The notes under the pieces: model-generated
The model's input: the letters and a program-made list of their open reading frames with translations, nothing else
Told to the model about the DNA's origin: nothing
Database searches by the model: none
Position numbers and translations under genes: made by a program
Part shown: positions 38,371-46,975 of the stretch, in pieces
Position numbering within the stretch: the stretch's first letter is position 1
Layout: each line of letters starts with the position of its first letter
Origin: Dokdonella sp.
Lineage (GTDB): Bacteria; Pseudomonadota; Gammaproteobacteria; Xanthomonadales; Rhodanobacteraceae
Reading direction: 5' to 3'
Length of the DNA stretch: 64,000 nucleotides
Assembly (NCBI RefSeq): GCF_019634815.1
Contig: NZ_JAHCAP010000012.1
Coordinates: 25,558-89,557 of the forward strand

Positions 38371-38996
38371 TGCCGACGGCGCAGGGCGCGCGCTTGCGCT
38401 ATCTCGCGCTCGGTGATTCCTACACCATCGGCGAAGGTGTCGAGGCGGCCGCACGTTGGCCCGAACAACTGGTCGCAGGCCTGCGTACGCGGGGAATCAG
38501 CATCGAGGCCCCCGAAATCGTTGCCGTCACCGGCTGGACCACCGACGAGCTCGCCGCGGCGATCGCCGCTCATCGTTTCACGCCTCCTTACGATCTGGTC
38601 AGCCTGCTGATCGGCGTCAACAACCAGTACCGGGATCGTCCGCTCGACGAATACCGGCTGCAGTTCGCGCAGCTGCTCGATCGCGCGATCGCGCTCGCCG
38701 GCGCCGCCCGTCGCGTCGTCGTGGTCTCGATTCCCGATTGGGGCAACACCCCGTTTGCCGCCACCGATCCGCGAGGCAAGGCGCTCATCGGCGCGCAGAT
38801 CGACACCTTCAACGCAAGCGCGCGGGAAGTCACGCAGGCCCGCGGTGCCCGCTTCGTCGACATCACGGCCATCTCGCGCACGCCACCAACCGACCCGGCC
38901 GGCTGGCTTGCCGAAGACGGTCTCCACCCCGGCGCGGCGCAGTACACGGCCTGGCTTGCGCCGATCGTCGAGGCAGCGCGGCATGCGCTGAGCTGA
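38370..38996 (+). CDS. SGNH/GDSL-type esterase
   Basis: Predicted 208-residue hydrolase without a signal peptide. The SGNH blocks are seen: block I ALGDSYTIGEGV (nucleophile Ser), block III LIGVNNQYR (Asn), and block V EDGLHPGAAQY (Asp and His). It is probably a small esterase or lipase of unknown substrate. It is translationally coupled to the aminotransferase (TGATG). Confidence 0.88.
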   Translation: MPTAQGARLRYLALGDSYTIGEGVEAAARWPEQLVAGLRTRGISIEAPEIVAVTGWTTDELAAAIAAHRFTPPYDLVSLLIGVNNQYRDRPLDEYRLQFAQLLDRAIALAGAARRVVVVSIPDWGNTPFAATDPRGKALIGAQIDTFNASAREVTQARGARFVDITAISRTPPTDPAGWLAEDGLHPGAAQYTAWLAPIVEAARHALS

Positions 38997-39120
38997 TACC
39001 CGCGGGTGCCCGACGCGGCTGGCACAGTACGCACGGTTTCGACTGCGACGAGACCCACACCGATTGCGTGAACGGCATCACGGAAAGCGGTCGGTTCTTA
39101 ACGAAACGCCAACACCGTTC

Positions 39121-39207
39121 AGCAAAGCCTTTGCTAATTTCGCCCCCTCGCGGGGCACGCCTTGGCCATTGCCTGCCCCTTGATCCGCGCAACACCGGGG
39201 TTTTTGC
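39121..39207 (+). promoter_or_regulatory. Attenuator-like leader upstream of the NlpC/P60 gene
   Basis: A 6-bp hairpin (39121-39126 with 39130-39135) is followed by four short complementary segments: GCCCC at 39142-39146, GGGGC at 39152-39156, GCCCC at 39175-39179 and CGGGG at 39196-39200. TTTTT (39201-39205) follows, ending 2 nt before the ATG. Segments 1-2, 2-3 and 3-4 can pair in mutually exclusive ways, and 3-4 plus the T run would act as a short terminator. Stems are only 4-5 bp, so this is tentative. Confidence 0.35.
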
Positions 39208-39816
39208 ATGCCATTCCAGCGAATGACGCTGTCCGTACTGTTGAGCTTTTTTGGCGCGATCGGCTGCGCCCATGCCGCGTCGTTCGCCGGCATCGATCCC
39301 GCCATCTGGAGCCTTGATCGACCCGGCGCTTTCGCCTCGACGGCGATGCCGGCCAGTGGCGTGATCCGCCTCGCCGACAGCACGGGCACCGAATTCGGCC
39401 CGCCCGCCCTCACCGCGGCGGCCACGACTTCGCACCTGCGCCAGCTGCTCAACGACTTCTCGATGAACCTGCGCGGCATCCGCTACCGCCGCGGCGGCCA
39501 CGACCCCAGGACCGGCTTCGATTGCAGCGGTTTCGTGCGCTATGTCTTCCAGCACACCGTCGGCGCCCTGCTGCCCGCGAATTCGGCCAGCCAGTACCGG
39601 ATCGGCACCAGCGTCCCGCGCGATGAAATGAAAACCGGCGATCTGGTGTTTTTCCGTACGCACGGCAAGCGCATCTCGCACGTGGGCATCTACATCGGCG
39701 ACAACCGCTTCATCCACTCGCCATCGACCGGCAAGCACGTGAGCGTCAGCAACCTCGACGACAGCTACTGGGCCCGCCGCTACGCCGGCGCGCGCCGGCC
39801 GCAGATTCTCGGCTGA
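39208..39816 (+). CDS. Secreted NlpC/P60 cysteine endopeptidase
   Basis: Predicted 202-residue exported protein: signal peptide (to about residue 23), an about 70-residue spacer, then an NlpC/P60 domain. The catalytic Cys lies in TGFDCSGFVRYVF; the first His lies in RISHVGIYIGDN and a third polar residue in FIHSPSTGKHV. Family enzymes cleave peptidoglycan stem peptides, typically at D-gamma-Glu-DAP. The ATG sits directly behind a T run and lacks a clear ribosome-binding site, so expression may be controlled in the leader. Confidence 0.9.
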   Translation: MPFQRMTLSVLLSFFGAIGCAHAASFAGIDPAIWSLDRPGAFASTAMPASGVIRLADSTGTEFGPPALTAAATTSHLRQLLNDFSMNLRGIRYRRGGHDPRTGFDCSGFVRYVFQHTVGALLPANSASQYRIGTSVPRDEMKTGDLVFFRTHGKRISHVGIYIGDNRFIHSPSTGKHVSVSNLDDSYWARRYAGARRPQILG

Positions 39817-39934
39817 GGCAGCCCGTCAGGCAGGCGGGTGGTGGATTGTCCTTGATGGCCTGCCCCGTGCACTGAGCGGACGGCCTGCGCTGCCGCAGCG
39901 TATCATGCACGGTTTCCCTTCCGTGGATCGATCC

Positions 39935-40861
39935 ATGTCCCTGTCTCCCGCCGTACGCGCCCGCATCGAGGCGCTGCTCGCCGATCATCGCGTCGTGCTG
40001 TTCATGAAAGGTACGCGGCTCGCGCCGCAATGCGGCTTTTCCGCCGCCGCCGCCGATCGCCTCAATGCCGTGCTTGACGACTACCACAGCGTCAACGTGC
40101 TCGCCGACGAGGAAATCCGCGCCGGCATCAAGGAATTCGGCAACTGGCCTACCATCCCGCAACTGTATGTCGATGGCGAGCTCGTCGGTGGTGCCGACAT
40201 CGTGCAGTCGATGTTTGATTCGGGCCAGCTCCACGAGATGTTCGGCAAGGCCGCGCCCGACCGCACGCCGCCCGAGCTCAACATCACCGACGCGGCCGCG
40301 GAGCAGATTCGCGCGGCGCTCGGCGGTGCCGGCGATGCCTGCCTGTTCCTCGTCGTCGACGGCCACTACCAGCCGCAGTTCCAGCTGCGCGAGGCCGGTG
40401 ACAACGACATCGTCGCGCAGGCCAACGGTCTGGAAATCCATTTCGACGTGGCCAGCGCGCAGCGCGCGCGCGGCGCGCAGATCGACTGGACCCAGACGCC
40501 CCACGGCGTGGGTCTGGCGATCTTCCTGCCGCAGGCGCCGCGGATCGACATCAAGCCGCTCGACGTGCACGGCCTGCAGCAGCGACTGCAGCGCGGCGAC
40601 CTCACGGTGATTGACGTGCGCGCAGACGAAGAGCGTTCGCATGCGCCGTTCGCGGGAGCCGAAGTGTTCACGCCGCAAACCCATGCCCGCCTGACCGCCC
40701 TGCCCAAGGACACGCCGCTGGCCTTCCTCTGCCATCACGGCGTCTCCAGTCGCAATGCCGCCGAGCATTTCCGCGACCACGGCTTCACGGATCTGTACAA
40801 CATCGAGGGCGGCATCGACGCCTGGTCGCGCGAGATCGATTCATCGATTCCGCGCTATTGA
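39935..40861 (+). CDS. Monothiol glutaredoxin - HesB-like - rhodanese fusion (Grx4 family)
   Basis: Predicted 308-residue three-domain cytosolic protein. Residues 1-105 are a monothiol glutaredoxin with active site QCGFS and WPTIPQLYVDGELVGGADI. Residues about 115-200 resemble an IscA/HesB-type Fe-S carrier (LNITDAAAEQIRAAL) but show no conserved Cys triad. Residues about 210-308 are a rhodanese domain (LTVIDVRADEERSHA) with active-site Cys in FLCHHGVSSRNAA. Monothiol glutaredoxins bind and pass on Fe-S clusters; the rhodanese suggests sulfur handling. The ATG at 39935 matches the family. It is followed 8 bp later by apt. Confidence 0.92.
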   Translation: MSLSPAVRARIEALLADHRVVLFMKGTRLAPQCGFSAAAADRLNAVLDDYHSVNVLADEEIRAGIKEFGNWPTIPQLYVDGELVGGADIVQSMFDSGQLHEMFGKAAPDRTPPELNITDAAAEQIRAALGGAGDACLFLVVDGHYQPQFQLREAGDNDIVAQANGLEIHFDVASAQRARGAQIDWTQTPHGVGLAIFLPQAPRIDIKPLDVHGLQQRLQRGDLTVIDVRADEERSHAPFAGAEVFTPQTHARLTALPKDTPLAFLCHHGVSSRNAAEHFRDHGFTDLYNIEGGIDAWSREIDSSIPRY

Positions 40862-40869
40862 GTCCTGCA

Positions 40870-41388
40870 ATGGAACGCATTGCCGACCTGATTCGCGCGG
40901 TCGCGGATTTTCCCGCGCCGGGCATCCTGTTCCGCGACATCACGCCGCTGCTCGCCGACGTACAGGCGTTCGGACATGCGATCGATCTGCTGGCGCAGCC
41001 GTGGCTCGACATGCGCATCGACGCGGTCTGCGCGGTCGAGGCGCGCGGCTTCATATTCGGCACCGCGATCGCGTCCCGGCTCGGCGCGGGTTTCGTGCCG
41101 CTGCGCAAGCCGGGCAAGCTGCCGCCACCGGTGATCGGCATCGACTACGCGCTCGAGTACGGCCAGGACCGGTTGGAAATGCGCGCTGATGCCCTCGCCT
41201 GCGGCAATCGGGTACTGCTGGTCGATGACGTGCTCGCCACCGGCGGCACCTTGAGTGCCGCGCGTCGGCTGATCGATGAGTCCGGCGCGCAGTTGCTCGG
41301 TGCCAGCGTGCTGATCGAACTCGACGCCTTGCCCGGCCGCGCTGCCTGGGGCGCGTCAACGCCGCTGCACGCGTTGTTGCACTACTGA
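40870..41388 (+). CDS. apt: Adenine phosphoribosyltransferase
   Basis: Predicted 172-residue purine-salvage enzyme that makes AMP from adenine and PRPP. Seen are [30 protein letters not shown], the Lys-rich PLRKPGKLP and the PRPP-binding loop [14 protein letters not shown]. Its 3' end overlaps the convergent rimK by 7 bp. Confidence 0.96.
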   Translation: MERIADLIRAVADFPAPGILFRDITPLLADVQAFGHAIDLLAQPWLDMRIDAVCAVEARGFIFGTAIASRLGAGFVPLRKPGKLPPPVIGIDYALEYGQDRLEMRADALACGNRVLLVDDVLATGGTLSAARRLIDESGAQLLGASVLIELDALPGRAAWGASTPLHALLHY

Positions 41389-42299
41389 GCCCGGCGCGAG
41401 CGCGAAGGCTCGGCCGGATTCTTGCGCTTCACTTGCGCGGTCAGGTGGTCGATGATCGCGCCGGCGACATCGACGCCACTGGCCGCCTCGATGCCTTCGA
41501 GTCCCGGTGAGGAATTGACTTCGAGCACCAGCGGCCCGCGTGCCGAACGCAACAGATCGACGCCGGCAACGCCCAGGCCCAGGGCACGCGTCGCACGCAA
41601 TGCAACCGCTTGTTCGGCGGCACTGAGCTCGACCGGATTGGCAGTGCCCCCACGATGCAGGTTGGCGCGAAAGTCGCCTTCCGGCGCCTGCCGCTGCATT
41701 GCCGCGACCACCCGCTCGCCGATGACGAAGCAGCGCAGGTCGGCACCGTTGGCTTCGCGGATGAACTCCTGCACGATGAAATTCGCATACAGGCTGCGAA
41801 ACGCCTCGATCATGCCCAGTGAGGCGCTGCGCTTTTCCGCGAGCAATACGCCCTGACCCTGCGCACCCTCGTTGAGCTTGAGCACGTGCGGCGGTTCGCC
41901 GAGCATCGCCAGCAGATCGTTGCTGTCTTCGGGATTGTCGCCGAACACCGTGGTCGGCAGGTCAATGCCTTCGGCCGCGAGCATCTGCAGTGCGCGCAGC
42001 TTGTCGCGTGCACGCAGGATCGCATCGGCATCATTGGGCGTGAAGGCGCCCATCTTCTCGAACTGGCGCACCACCGCGGTGCCGTAGAAGGTGATCGAGG
42101 TGCCAATGCGCGGAATCACCGCATCAAAGCCATGCAGGCGCTTGCCGCCGCAGTGCATCTCGAAACTGCCCGGACCGATGCGCATGTAGCAACGCAGCGG
42201 ATCGAGCACACGCACGACGTGGCCGCGCTCACGCGCGGCTTCGACCAACCGGCGGGTCGAATACAGACGCGCATTGCGCGACAGGATGGCGACTTTCAT
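41382..42299 (-). CDS. rimK: Alpha-L-glutamate ligase RimK
   Basis: Predicted 305-residue ATP-grasp ligase that adds Glu residues to the C-terminus of ribosomal protein S6. Typical segments are [64 protein letters not shown] and the metal-binding [14 protein letters not shown]. The start Met matches the family. It is convergent with apt, with a 7-bp overlap and no terminator. Confidence 0.95.
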   Translation of the reverse strand: MKVAILSRNARLYSTRRLVEAARERGHVVRVLDPLRCYMRIGPGSFEMHCGGKRLHGFDAVIPRIGTSITFYGTAVVRQFEKMGAFTPNDADAILRARDKLRALQMLAAEGIDLPTTVFGDNPEDSNDLLAMLGEPPHVLKLNEGAQGQGVLLAEKRSASLGMIEAFRSLYANFIVQEFIREANGADLRCFVIGERVVAAMQRQAPEGDFRANLHRGGTANPVELSAAEQAVALRATRALGLGVAGVDLLRSARGPLVLEVNSSPGLEGIEAASGVDVAGAIIDHLTAQVKRKNPAEPSRSRRAQ

Positions 42300-42471
42300 G
42301 CAGGCATGCCGGCGTTGACGCGGCCATGCCGCGACGGTGGCGGCAGCCTACAGGAAAGCATCCGTGTCGAGCGCCTGCGGACCGCCTCCCCGCGCCCGGC
42401 GGCTGCGGGCGACGATCATCGGCGCGGCGACCGATCCGCAGCGGACGCGGATCGGCACCCGTTGCGGCGCC

Positions 42472-42966
42472 TCAGTTGCCAACGGCCTGGGTTGCGCCAC
42501 CCTTCATCAATTCCTTGCGGTAGGCTTCCTGGCTGCCGCGCGTGACCTCGGCGCGTTCGCGCGCAGTCATGCAGATCTTGGTCTTGAAGTGCGTACCCGA
42601 GCGCTGCTCGAGGGTGCAGATCTTGCGATCGCCGTCATTGCTGGTCAGCAAGGCGTTGATCTTTTCCTGCGCATTGGCGAGATCCACCTGCTCGGCGTTG
42701 TTCATCTTCGAGACCGAACCGCGCTCATCGAACAGCTTTTGCATCTTGTCGAGATTGGCTTCCACCTCGCTGCGATCGGCGCTGCCGATATCGCCATAGC
42801 GGCCTTGAGTCTGCATTTCTTCGCGCACCTGTTTTGCCTGCTGGGCAAAGGCCGCTGCATCGACCGTGCTTTGCCAGGGCTGATCGGCGACGCGCGCGCT
42901 TGCGGACAGGGAGAAGGCGAAACAGCCGGCCAGAAGCATCAGAGGGAGGATCGAACGGGACATCAT
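42472..42966 (-). CDS. Small exported protein of unknown function
   Basis: Predicted 164-residue exported protein: signal peptide (MMSRSILPLMLLAGCFAFSLSASA), then a charged helical region (about 30-110) and a pair of Cys (DRKICTLEQR, KTKICMTARERAEV) spaced for a disulfide. The ATG at 42966 has GGAG at good spacing; ATG at 42963 is adjacent. A well-formed sigma-70 promoter with an overlapping inverted repeat lies upstream. I do not recognise the family; similar small proteins occur in related genomes. Confidence 0.75.
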   Translation of the reverse strand: MMSRSILPLMLLAGCFAFSLSASARVADQPWQSTVDAAAFAQQAKQVREEMQTQGRYGDIGSADRSEVEANLDKMQKLFDERGSVSKMNNAEQVDLANAQEKINALLTSNDGDRKICTLEQRSGTHFKTKICMTARERAEVTRGSQEAYRKELMKGGATQAVGN

Positions 42967-42984
42967 GGGGTCTTGCTCCGGGTG

Positions 42985-43032
42985 TAGTACGAATGCGCTC
43001 GTACTAAACCACACGTAGATTTTGCCTGTCAA
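42985..43032 (-). promoter_or_regulatory. Sigma-70 promoter with overlapping 8-bp inverted-repeat operator
   Basis: On the minus strand, a perfect -35 TTGACA (43032-43027) and a -10 TTTAGT (43008-43003) are 18 bp apart and face the small exported gene. An inverted repeat, TAGTACGA (42985-42992) and TCGTACTA (42999-43006), covers the -10 and the likely transcription start, as a repressor operator would. Confidence 0.6.
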
Positions 43033-43218
43033 GTCCCTTTGGTCGTGCCTTGGCGCTTGTGCGCGCTGCCGCGACGACAGGCGCCCGAGCCGGGACCATG
43101 ACCGCCTTGCGCGACGGGCACAAGGCAGACCCGCCGCGCAGCATCTGGCAGGCTGGCGCGGCACGTTGACCAGGCCTGACCCAGATCAAGCACCGCGCAT
43201 CGGGCCCTGTGCATGCTT

Positions 43219-43242
43219 CGCTATATACATGAACTTATAGCG
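43219..43242 (+). promoter_or_regulatory. ModE-box operator
   Basis: A 24-bp symmetrical site: CGCTAT at 43219-43224 and ATAGCG at 43237-43242, with AT-rich inner flanks (CTATATA, TTATAG). This is the half-site and spacing of the E. coli ModE box (CGNTAT-N12-ATANCG). It ends 11 bp before the start of the molybdopterin-type gene, and modE itself lies 2.8 kb downstream. Binding of molybdate-ModE here would block initiation when molybdenum is ample. Confidence 0.75.
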
Positions 43243-43253
43243 AGGTTCGAGCA

Positions 43254-43784
43254 ATGAGACTTCCCGCCCTCCTGTTCAGCTTGGCGCTGATTTCGCTGGC
43301 CCCGGCCGCCGTGTTCGCGCAAGCGCCCGCGATCGGCACGCCGAGCCATTCGCTGCGCGTGAGCGGCGCAGTCAAGGCCAAGGTCGAGCTCGACCTGGCG
43401 GCACTCAAGCGGCTCACGCCGCACGACAGCGGCCCAACCACGGTGGTCTGTGCCTCGGGCGCGACCATGGGCAAGGCCGACAACTACCGGGGTGTGCTGC
43501 TCACCGACGTGCTCAAGCACGTTGGCCTCAAGCTCGAAGGTCACAAGGACGATCGCCGCATGGTGATCGTGGCGCGCGCCACCGATGGCTACGTCGTGAC
43601 CTTCTCGTGGAGCGAGCTGTTCAACACCACGATCGGCAAGGAAGTTCTGGTCGCCTGGGAAAAGGATGGCCAGCCACTGGACGCCAAGGAGGGTCAGCTG
43701 CTGCTGATTTCAGGCCAGGACATCAAGACCGGCCCCCGCCACGTGCGCTGGCTCGATCGCATCGAAGTCGTGCGCATTCCGTAA
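43254..43784 (+). CDS. Exported molybdopterin-oxidoreductase-like single-domain protein
   Basis: Predicted 176-residue exported protein: signal peptide (MRLPALLFSLALISLAPAAVFA) then a compact domain of the sulfite-oxidase-type molybdopterin fold (oxidoreductase molybdopterin-binding family). It includes LAALKRLTPHD, VVCASGATMGKADNYRGVLLTDVL with the single Cys in the place of a Moco-ligating residue, and ISGQDIKTGPRHVRWLDRIEV. It is much shorter than full enzymes of the family, so whether it binds a cofactor is uncertain. The ModE box directly upstream ties it to molybdenum supply. It is followed by the TonB-dependent receptor on the same strand. Confidence 0.8.
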   Translation: MRLPALLFSLALISLAPAAVFAQAPAIGTPSHSLRVSGAVKAKVELDLAALKRLTPHDSGPTTVVCASGATMGKADNYRGVLLTDVLKHVGLKLEGHKDDRRMVIVARATDGYVVTFSWSELFNTTIGKEVLVAWEKDGQPLDAKEGQLLLISGQDIKTGPRHVRWLDRIEVVRIP

Positions 43785-43891
43785 TCACGGACGCGCCCAC
43801 CCCTCAGCTCCCGTCCATGGATGCGCGTGCCGGCTGCGGCGCGCGCAGCCCTGTCGTGCGCGCCAATTCCATCCAGAACCGAGTAGCGACC

Positions 43892-45958
43892 ATGTCAGGA
43901 TTCTCCGCGCAACATCCCGCAATCGCGCCACCGCATTCACCCTGCCTGCGGTTGCGAACGCCGCTCCATGCAAGCCTTTCGATTCTCATCTGCCTCGCCA
44001 CGGTCGCAGGCTCCGGTGGCAGGCCGGCCACGGCGGACGAACTGCCTGCCGAAGTCTTCGAACTGGGCGTCGTGCAAGTGACCGGCAAGGCCGATGGCAC
44101 ATCCACCCAAAGCGAATCGATCATCACCCGCGAGCAGCTGGACCAGCTCAATCGTGAAACCGTCAGCGACGCGGTGGCCATTGCGCCCGGCGTCAACCTT
44201 TCGGTCAACAGCCGCAACGAAACCATCGTGTTGTTGCGCGGCTTCGACCCGCGCCAGGTGCCGGTGTTCCTCGATGGCATCCCGCAATACGTGCCCTACG
44301 ACGGCTACATCGATTTCGGCCGCTTCACCACCTTCGATTTGGCCGAGATCCGCGTCGCCAAAGGATCGGCCTCGCTGCTTTACGGACCCAATACGCTGGG
44401 CGGCGCAATCAACCTTGTATCGCGAAAGCCCAGCCAGCCGCTGGAAGGCGACGCCCGCGTCGGCCTTGCCAGCGGCGGCGAACGCAAGGTCGCGGGCAAT
44501 CTCGGCCTGCGTCGTGGCCGCTGGTACATGCAGGCCGGCTGGTCCATGCTGGATGCCGACAGTTTCCCGCTGCCCGATGGTTTTCGAGATTACAAACCCA
44601 ACCCCACCGATACCGGCGATGAGCGGGAAAATGCCTTTCGCAGCGATCGTCGCAGTTCGATCAAGCTTGGATTTGAAGCCGATGATCGCACCGAGTTCGC
44701 GATCGGCTACGTCCGACAGGACGGCGAGAAGGGCAATCCCGTTTACACCGGCCGCGCCAGCAGCGGCATCCGCTACTGGCGCTGGCCGTGGTGGGACAAG
44801 GAAAGTCTGTATTTGCTCGGCAGTCTGGGCCTCGGCGCGAACAGCAGCCTGCGCCTGCGCGCATGGGAAGACCACTATGGCAATGGACTTGATGCCTTCA
44901 CCAACGCCAGCTACGACACGCCCATCCACAACACCAGCTTTCCAAGCACCTACGAAGACCTCACCCGCGGCGCCAGCGCCGAGTTGATCGGCAGCGCCTT
45001 TGCCAACCACGGACTGCATCTGGCCCTGCACCTCAAGGAGGATCGACACCGCGACCGCAATCCGCAGTCTCCGCTCAAGGACTATCGCGACCTCACCTCG
45101 TCATTGGCGATCGAGGATTTCATCAGCCTCGGCCAGAACACCAGCCTGCGCGCGGGAATCAGCCGCGAACGGCGTGAGGCCAAGGAGGTGTACCACTGGC
45201 CGACGGGCTCGACCCAGGCAAACAATGGCTTGATCGAATGGGTGCACAGGCTCGGTGAAGACGGAGAACTGTTTGCGGGCGCTTCGCACAAGACCCGCTT
45301 TCCCACCATCAAGGATCGCTATTCGGCGCGCATGGGCCGCGCCCTGCCCAACCCCGACCTCAAGCCGGAAGTCGCCCGCCATTTCGAATTCGGCTGGCGT
45401 GGACAGCCCTGGCAGGGCGCACATTTCGAGGCGACTGCCTTTCTAAGCCGCATCAGCGATTTGATCCAGGATGCCGAGGTCGCTTCGGACCAGTGCGGTG
45501 GCACGGTCTGCGATCAAGCGCAAAACATCGGCCGGGCACGTCATCGCGGCGTGGAATTGTCTCTGCAGCAGGCACTGGGCGAGCGCGCCCAGGCCGGTAT
45601 CGCCTACACCCTGCTCGACCGCGACAACCTGGATGATCCGTCCAAGCGACTCACCAACAGTCCGCGGCAAAGGCTGTTTGGCCATGTCCAGTGGGCGTTC
45701 GCACCCCAATGGACACTGCAAGCCAACGTCGAGACCGAACAGGGCCGCATCGTCACCTACAGCGGCCCCGGCAACCGTGGCGGCTTCCTGCAATTGGGTG
45801 GCTACGCAATCTTCGGCGCGAAACTGGCGTGGATGCCGCGAGCCGACACCGAGATCGAACTGGGCGTGCGCAACCTCGGCGACAAGTGGTACGAGCTCAG
45901 CGAAGGCTATCCCATGCCCGGACGCAGCTGGTTCGCCAATCTGTATTACCGCTACTGA
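43892..45958 (+). CDS. TonB-dependent outer-membrane receptor, probably molybdenum-linked
   Basis: Predicted 688-residue receptor: signal peptide (about 1-48), a possible TonB box (ELGVVQVTG), a plug domain (about 65-170: SIITREQLDQLNRETVSD, IVLLRGFDPRQVPVFLDGI, AEIRVAKGSASLLYGPNTLGGAIN), then a 22-strand barrel ending in aromatic residues (WFANLYYRY). Such receptors use TonB energy for scarce metals or chelates. Here the gene follows a ModE-box-controlled gene by about 100 bp and ends against modE, so molybdate or a molybdenum chelate is the likely cargo; this is inference. An upstream in-frame ATG at 43817 exists but does not precede a signal peptide directly. Confidence 0.9.
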   Translation: MSGFSAQHPAIAPPHSPCLRLRTPLHASLSILICLATVAGSGGRPATADELPAEVFELGVVQVTGKADGTSTQSESIITREQLDQLNRETVSDAVAIAPGVNLSVNSRNETIVLLRGFDPRQVPVFLDGIPQYVPYDGYIDFGRFTTFDLAEIRVAKGSASLLYGPNTLGGAINLVSRKPSQPLEGDARVGLASGGERKVAGNLGLRRGRWYMQAGWSMLDADSFPLPDGFRDYKPNPTDTGDERENAFRSDRRSSIKLGFEADDRTEFAIGYVRQDGEKGNPVYTGRASSGIRYWRWPWWDKESLYLLGSLGLGANSSLRLRAWEDHYGNGLDAFTNASYDTPIHNTSFPSTYEDLTRGASAELIGSAFANHGLHLALHLKEDRHRDRNPQSPLKDYRDLTSSLAIEDFISLGQNTSLRAGISRERREAKEVYHWPTGSTQANNGLIEWVHRLGEDGELFAGASHKTRFPTIKDRYSARMGRALPNPDLKPEVARHFEFGWRGQPWQGAHFEATAFLSRISDLIQDAEVASDQCGGTVCDQAQNIGRARHRGVELSLQQALGERAQAGIAYTLLDRDNLDDPSKRLTNSPRQRLFGHVQWAFAPQWTLQANVETEQGRIVTYSGPGNRGGFLQLGGYAIFGAKLAWMPRADTEIELGVRNLGDKWYELSEGYPMPGRSWFANLYYRY

Positions 45959-45969
45959 TCCGGAGCAAG

Positions 45970-46004
45970 CCGCCCCGTGCGATGCCAAGCATTGCACGGG
46001 GCGG
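45970..46004. terminator. Bidirectional hairpin between TonB receptor and modE
   Basis: Perfect 11-bp outer stem (45970-45980 with 45994-46004), continuing inward through a G-T pair and 4 more pairs to a 3-nt loop. It lies between the two convergent stop codons. Confidence 0.7.
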
Positions 46005-46010
46005 AGCGAA

Positions 46011-46817
46011 TCACACGGCCACCGCGAGTATCACGTGCGAGGCCTTGATCAGGGCAAGCATCTTCTGGCCTTCGTCGATCGGCAGGCCATCCACGCTTTC
46101 ATTGGTCACCGTGGCAACGATGCGGCAACCGCCGGCGAGCGCGAGCTCCACCTCGGCATTGACCGCGCCCTTGCGGCAACGGCTCACCGTGCCGGCCAGC
46201 ACGTTGCGGGCACTGGTGCGTGTGCCCGGCGCCGCCAGCACGACGAACGAGGACTTGATCAGCGCGATCGCGCTGCTGCCTTCGCGCAGCCCCAGATCCT
46301 CGACACTGCGATGCGTGATGATCGCGGTGAGCCGATCCCCTCCTTCGAGATCAAGTACCACTTCGCTGTTCACTGCACCTCGCGTGATCGACACGACGCG
46401 CCCTTCAAACTGGTTGCGTGCACTGGTCTTGAGCATGAGATTTCCCAGCCTCTGCAGGAGTTGATCGATATCCGATGGACTGGTCGCGCCCGGCGGCGCC
46501 GCGAGCAGTCGCTGCTGCAACGTGGTAAGCGCCTGGTGGAACGCCAACACGCGTTTTCCCATCACGGTCAGTTGCGCGCCACCACCACCACTGCCGCCAG
46601 TGATCGCCTCCACCAGCGGTTGTCCGGCGAAGCGGTTGAGCGCGGCAATCGCATCCCATGCACCCTTGTAACTCATGCCAACCGCACGCGCGGCGGCGCT
46701 GATCGAATGCTGCGTCTCGAGCGCGTGCAGCAGCCGCGCCCTTTGCGGCGTCAGGCTGGTGCCTGCGCCGCGCAGATCAATCAGGGGTTCGAGAATGGGA
46801 ACATCGGAACCTGACAT
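46011..46817 (-). CDS. modE: Molybdate-responsive transcriptional regulator ModE
   Basis: Predicted 268-residue full-length ModE. The N-terminal winged helix (about 15-115) includes SISAAARAVGMSYKGAWDAI and TGGSGGGGAQLTVMG. Two C-terminal TOBE/Mop domains (about 125-190 and 195-262) each carry the molybdate-binding SARN motif (TSARNQFEGRV, TSARNVLAGTV). ModE dimers bind molybdate and usually repress uptake genes. The ATG at 46817 is chosen; GTG at 46829 is an in-frame alternative. The modABC transporter genes are not in this window. Confidence 0.95.
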   Translation of the reverse strand: MSGSDVPILEPLIDLRGAGTSLTPQRARLLHALETQHSISAAARAVGMSYKGAWDAIAALNRFAGQPLVEAITGGSGGGGAQLTVMGKRVLAFHQALTTLQQRLLAAPPGATSPSDIDQLLQRLGNLMLKTSARNQFEGRVVSITRGAVNSEVVLDLEGGDRLTAIITHRSVEDLGLREGSSAIALIKSSFVVLAAPGTRTSARNVLAGTVSRCRKGAVNAEVELALAGGCRIVATVTNESVDGLPIDEGQKMLALIKASHVILAVAV

Positions 46818-46901
46818 GCCCACCGACACCTGGGAACGAGATCGCAGGGTACATCAGCGCACCGGCTGCCGCGGCGCGGCTCGGAACCGATGATGCGGGG
46901 C

Positions 46902-46975
46902 TGGAGCGGGTGAAGGGAATCGAACCCTCGTCAGTAGCTTGGGAAGCTACAGCTCTACCATTGAGCTACACCCGC
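46902..46975 (-). tRNA. tRNA-Gly (anticodon CCC)
   Basis: A 74-nt cloverleaf read on the minus strand: acceptor GCGGGTG/CACCCGC, D-stem GCTC/GAGC, anticodon stem GTAGC/GCTAC around TTCCCAA (anticodon CCC, reads GGG), and T-loop TTCGATT. Discriminator T and CCA are encoded (46902-46904). No integrase or att-like duplication lies nearby. Confidence 0.95.

Noticed and set aside
46902..46975. tRNA-Gly as an integration site for a mobile element
   Set aside because: No integrase, no duplicated tRNA 3' end and no change in gene type next to it.
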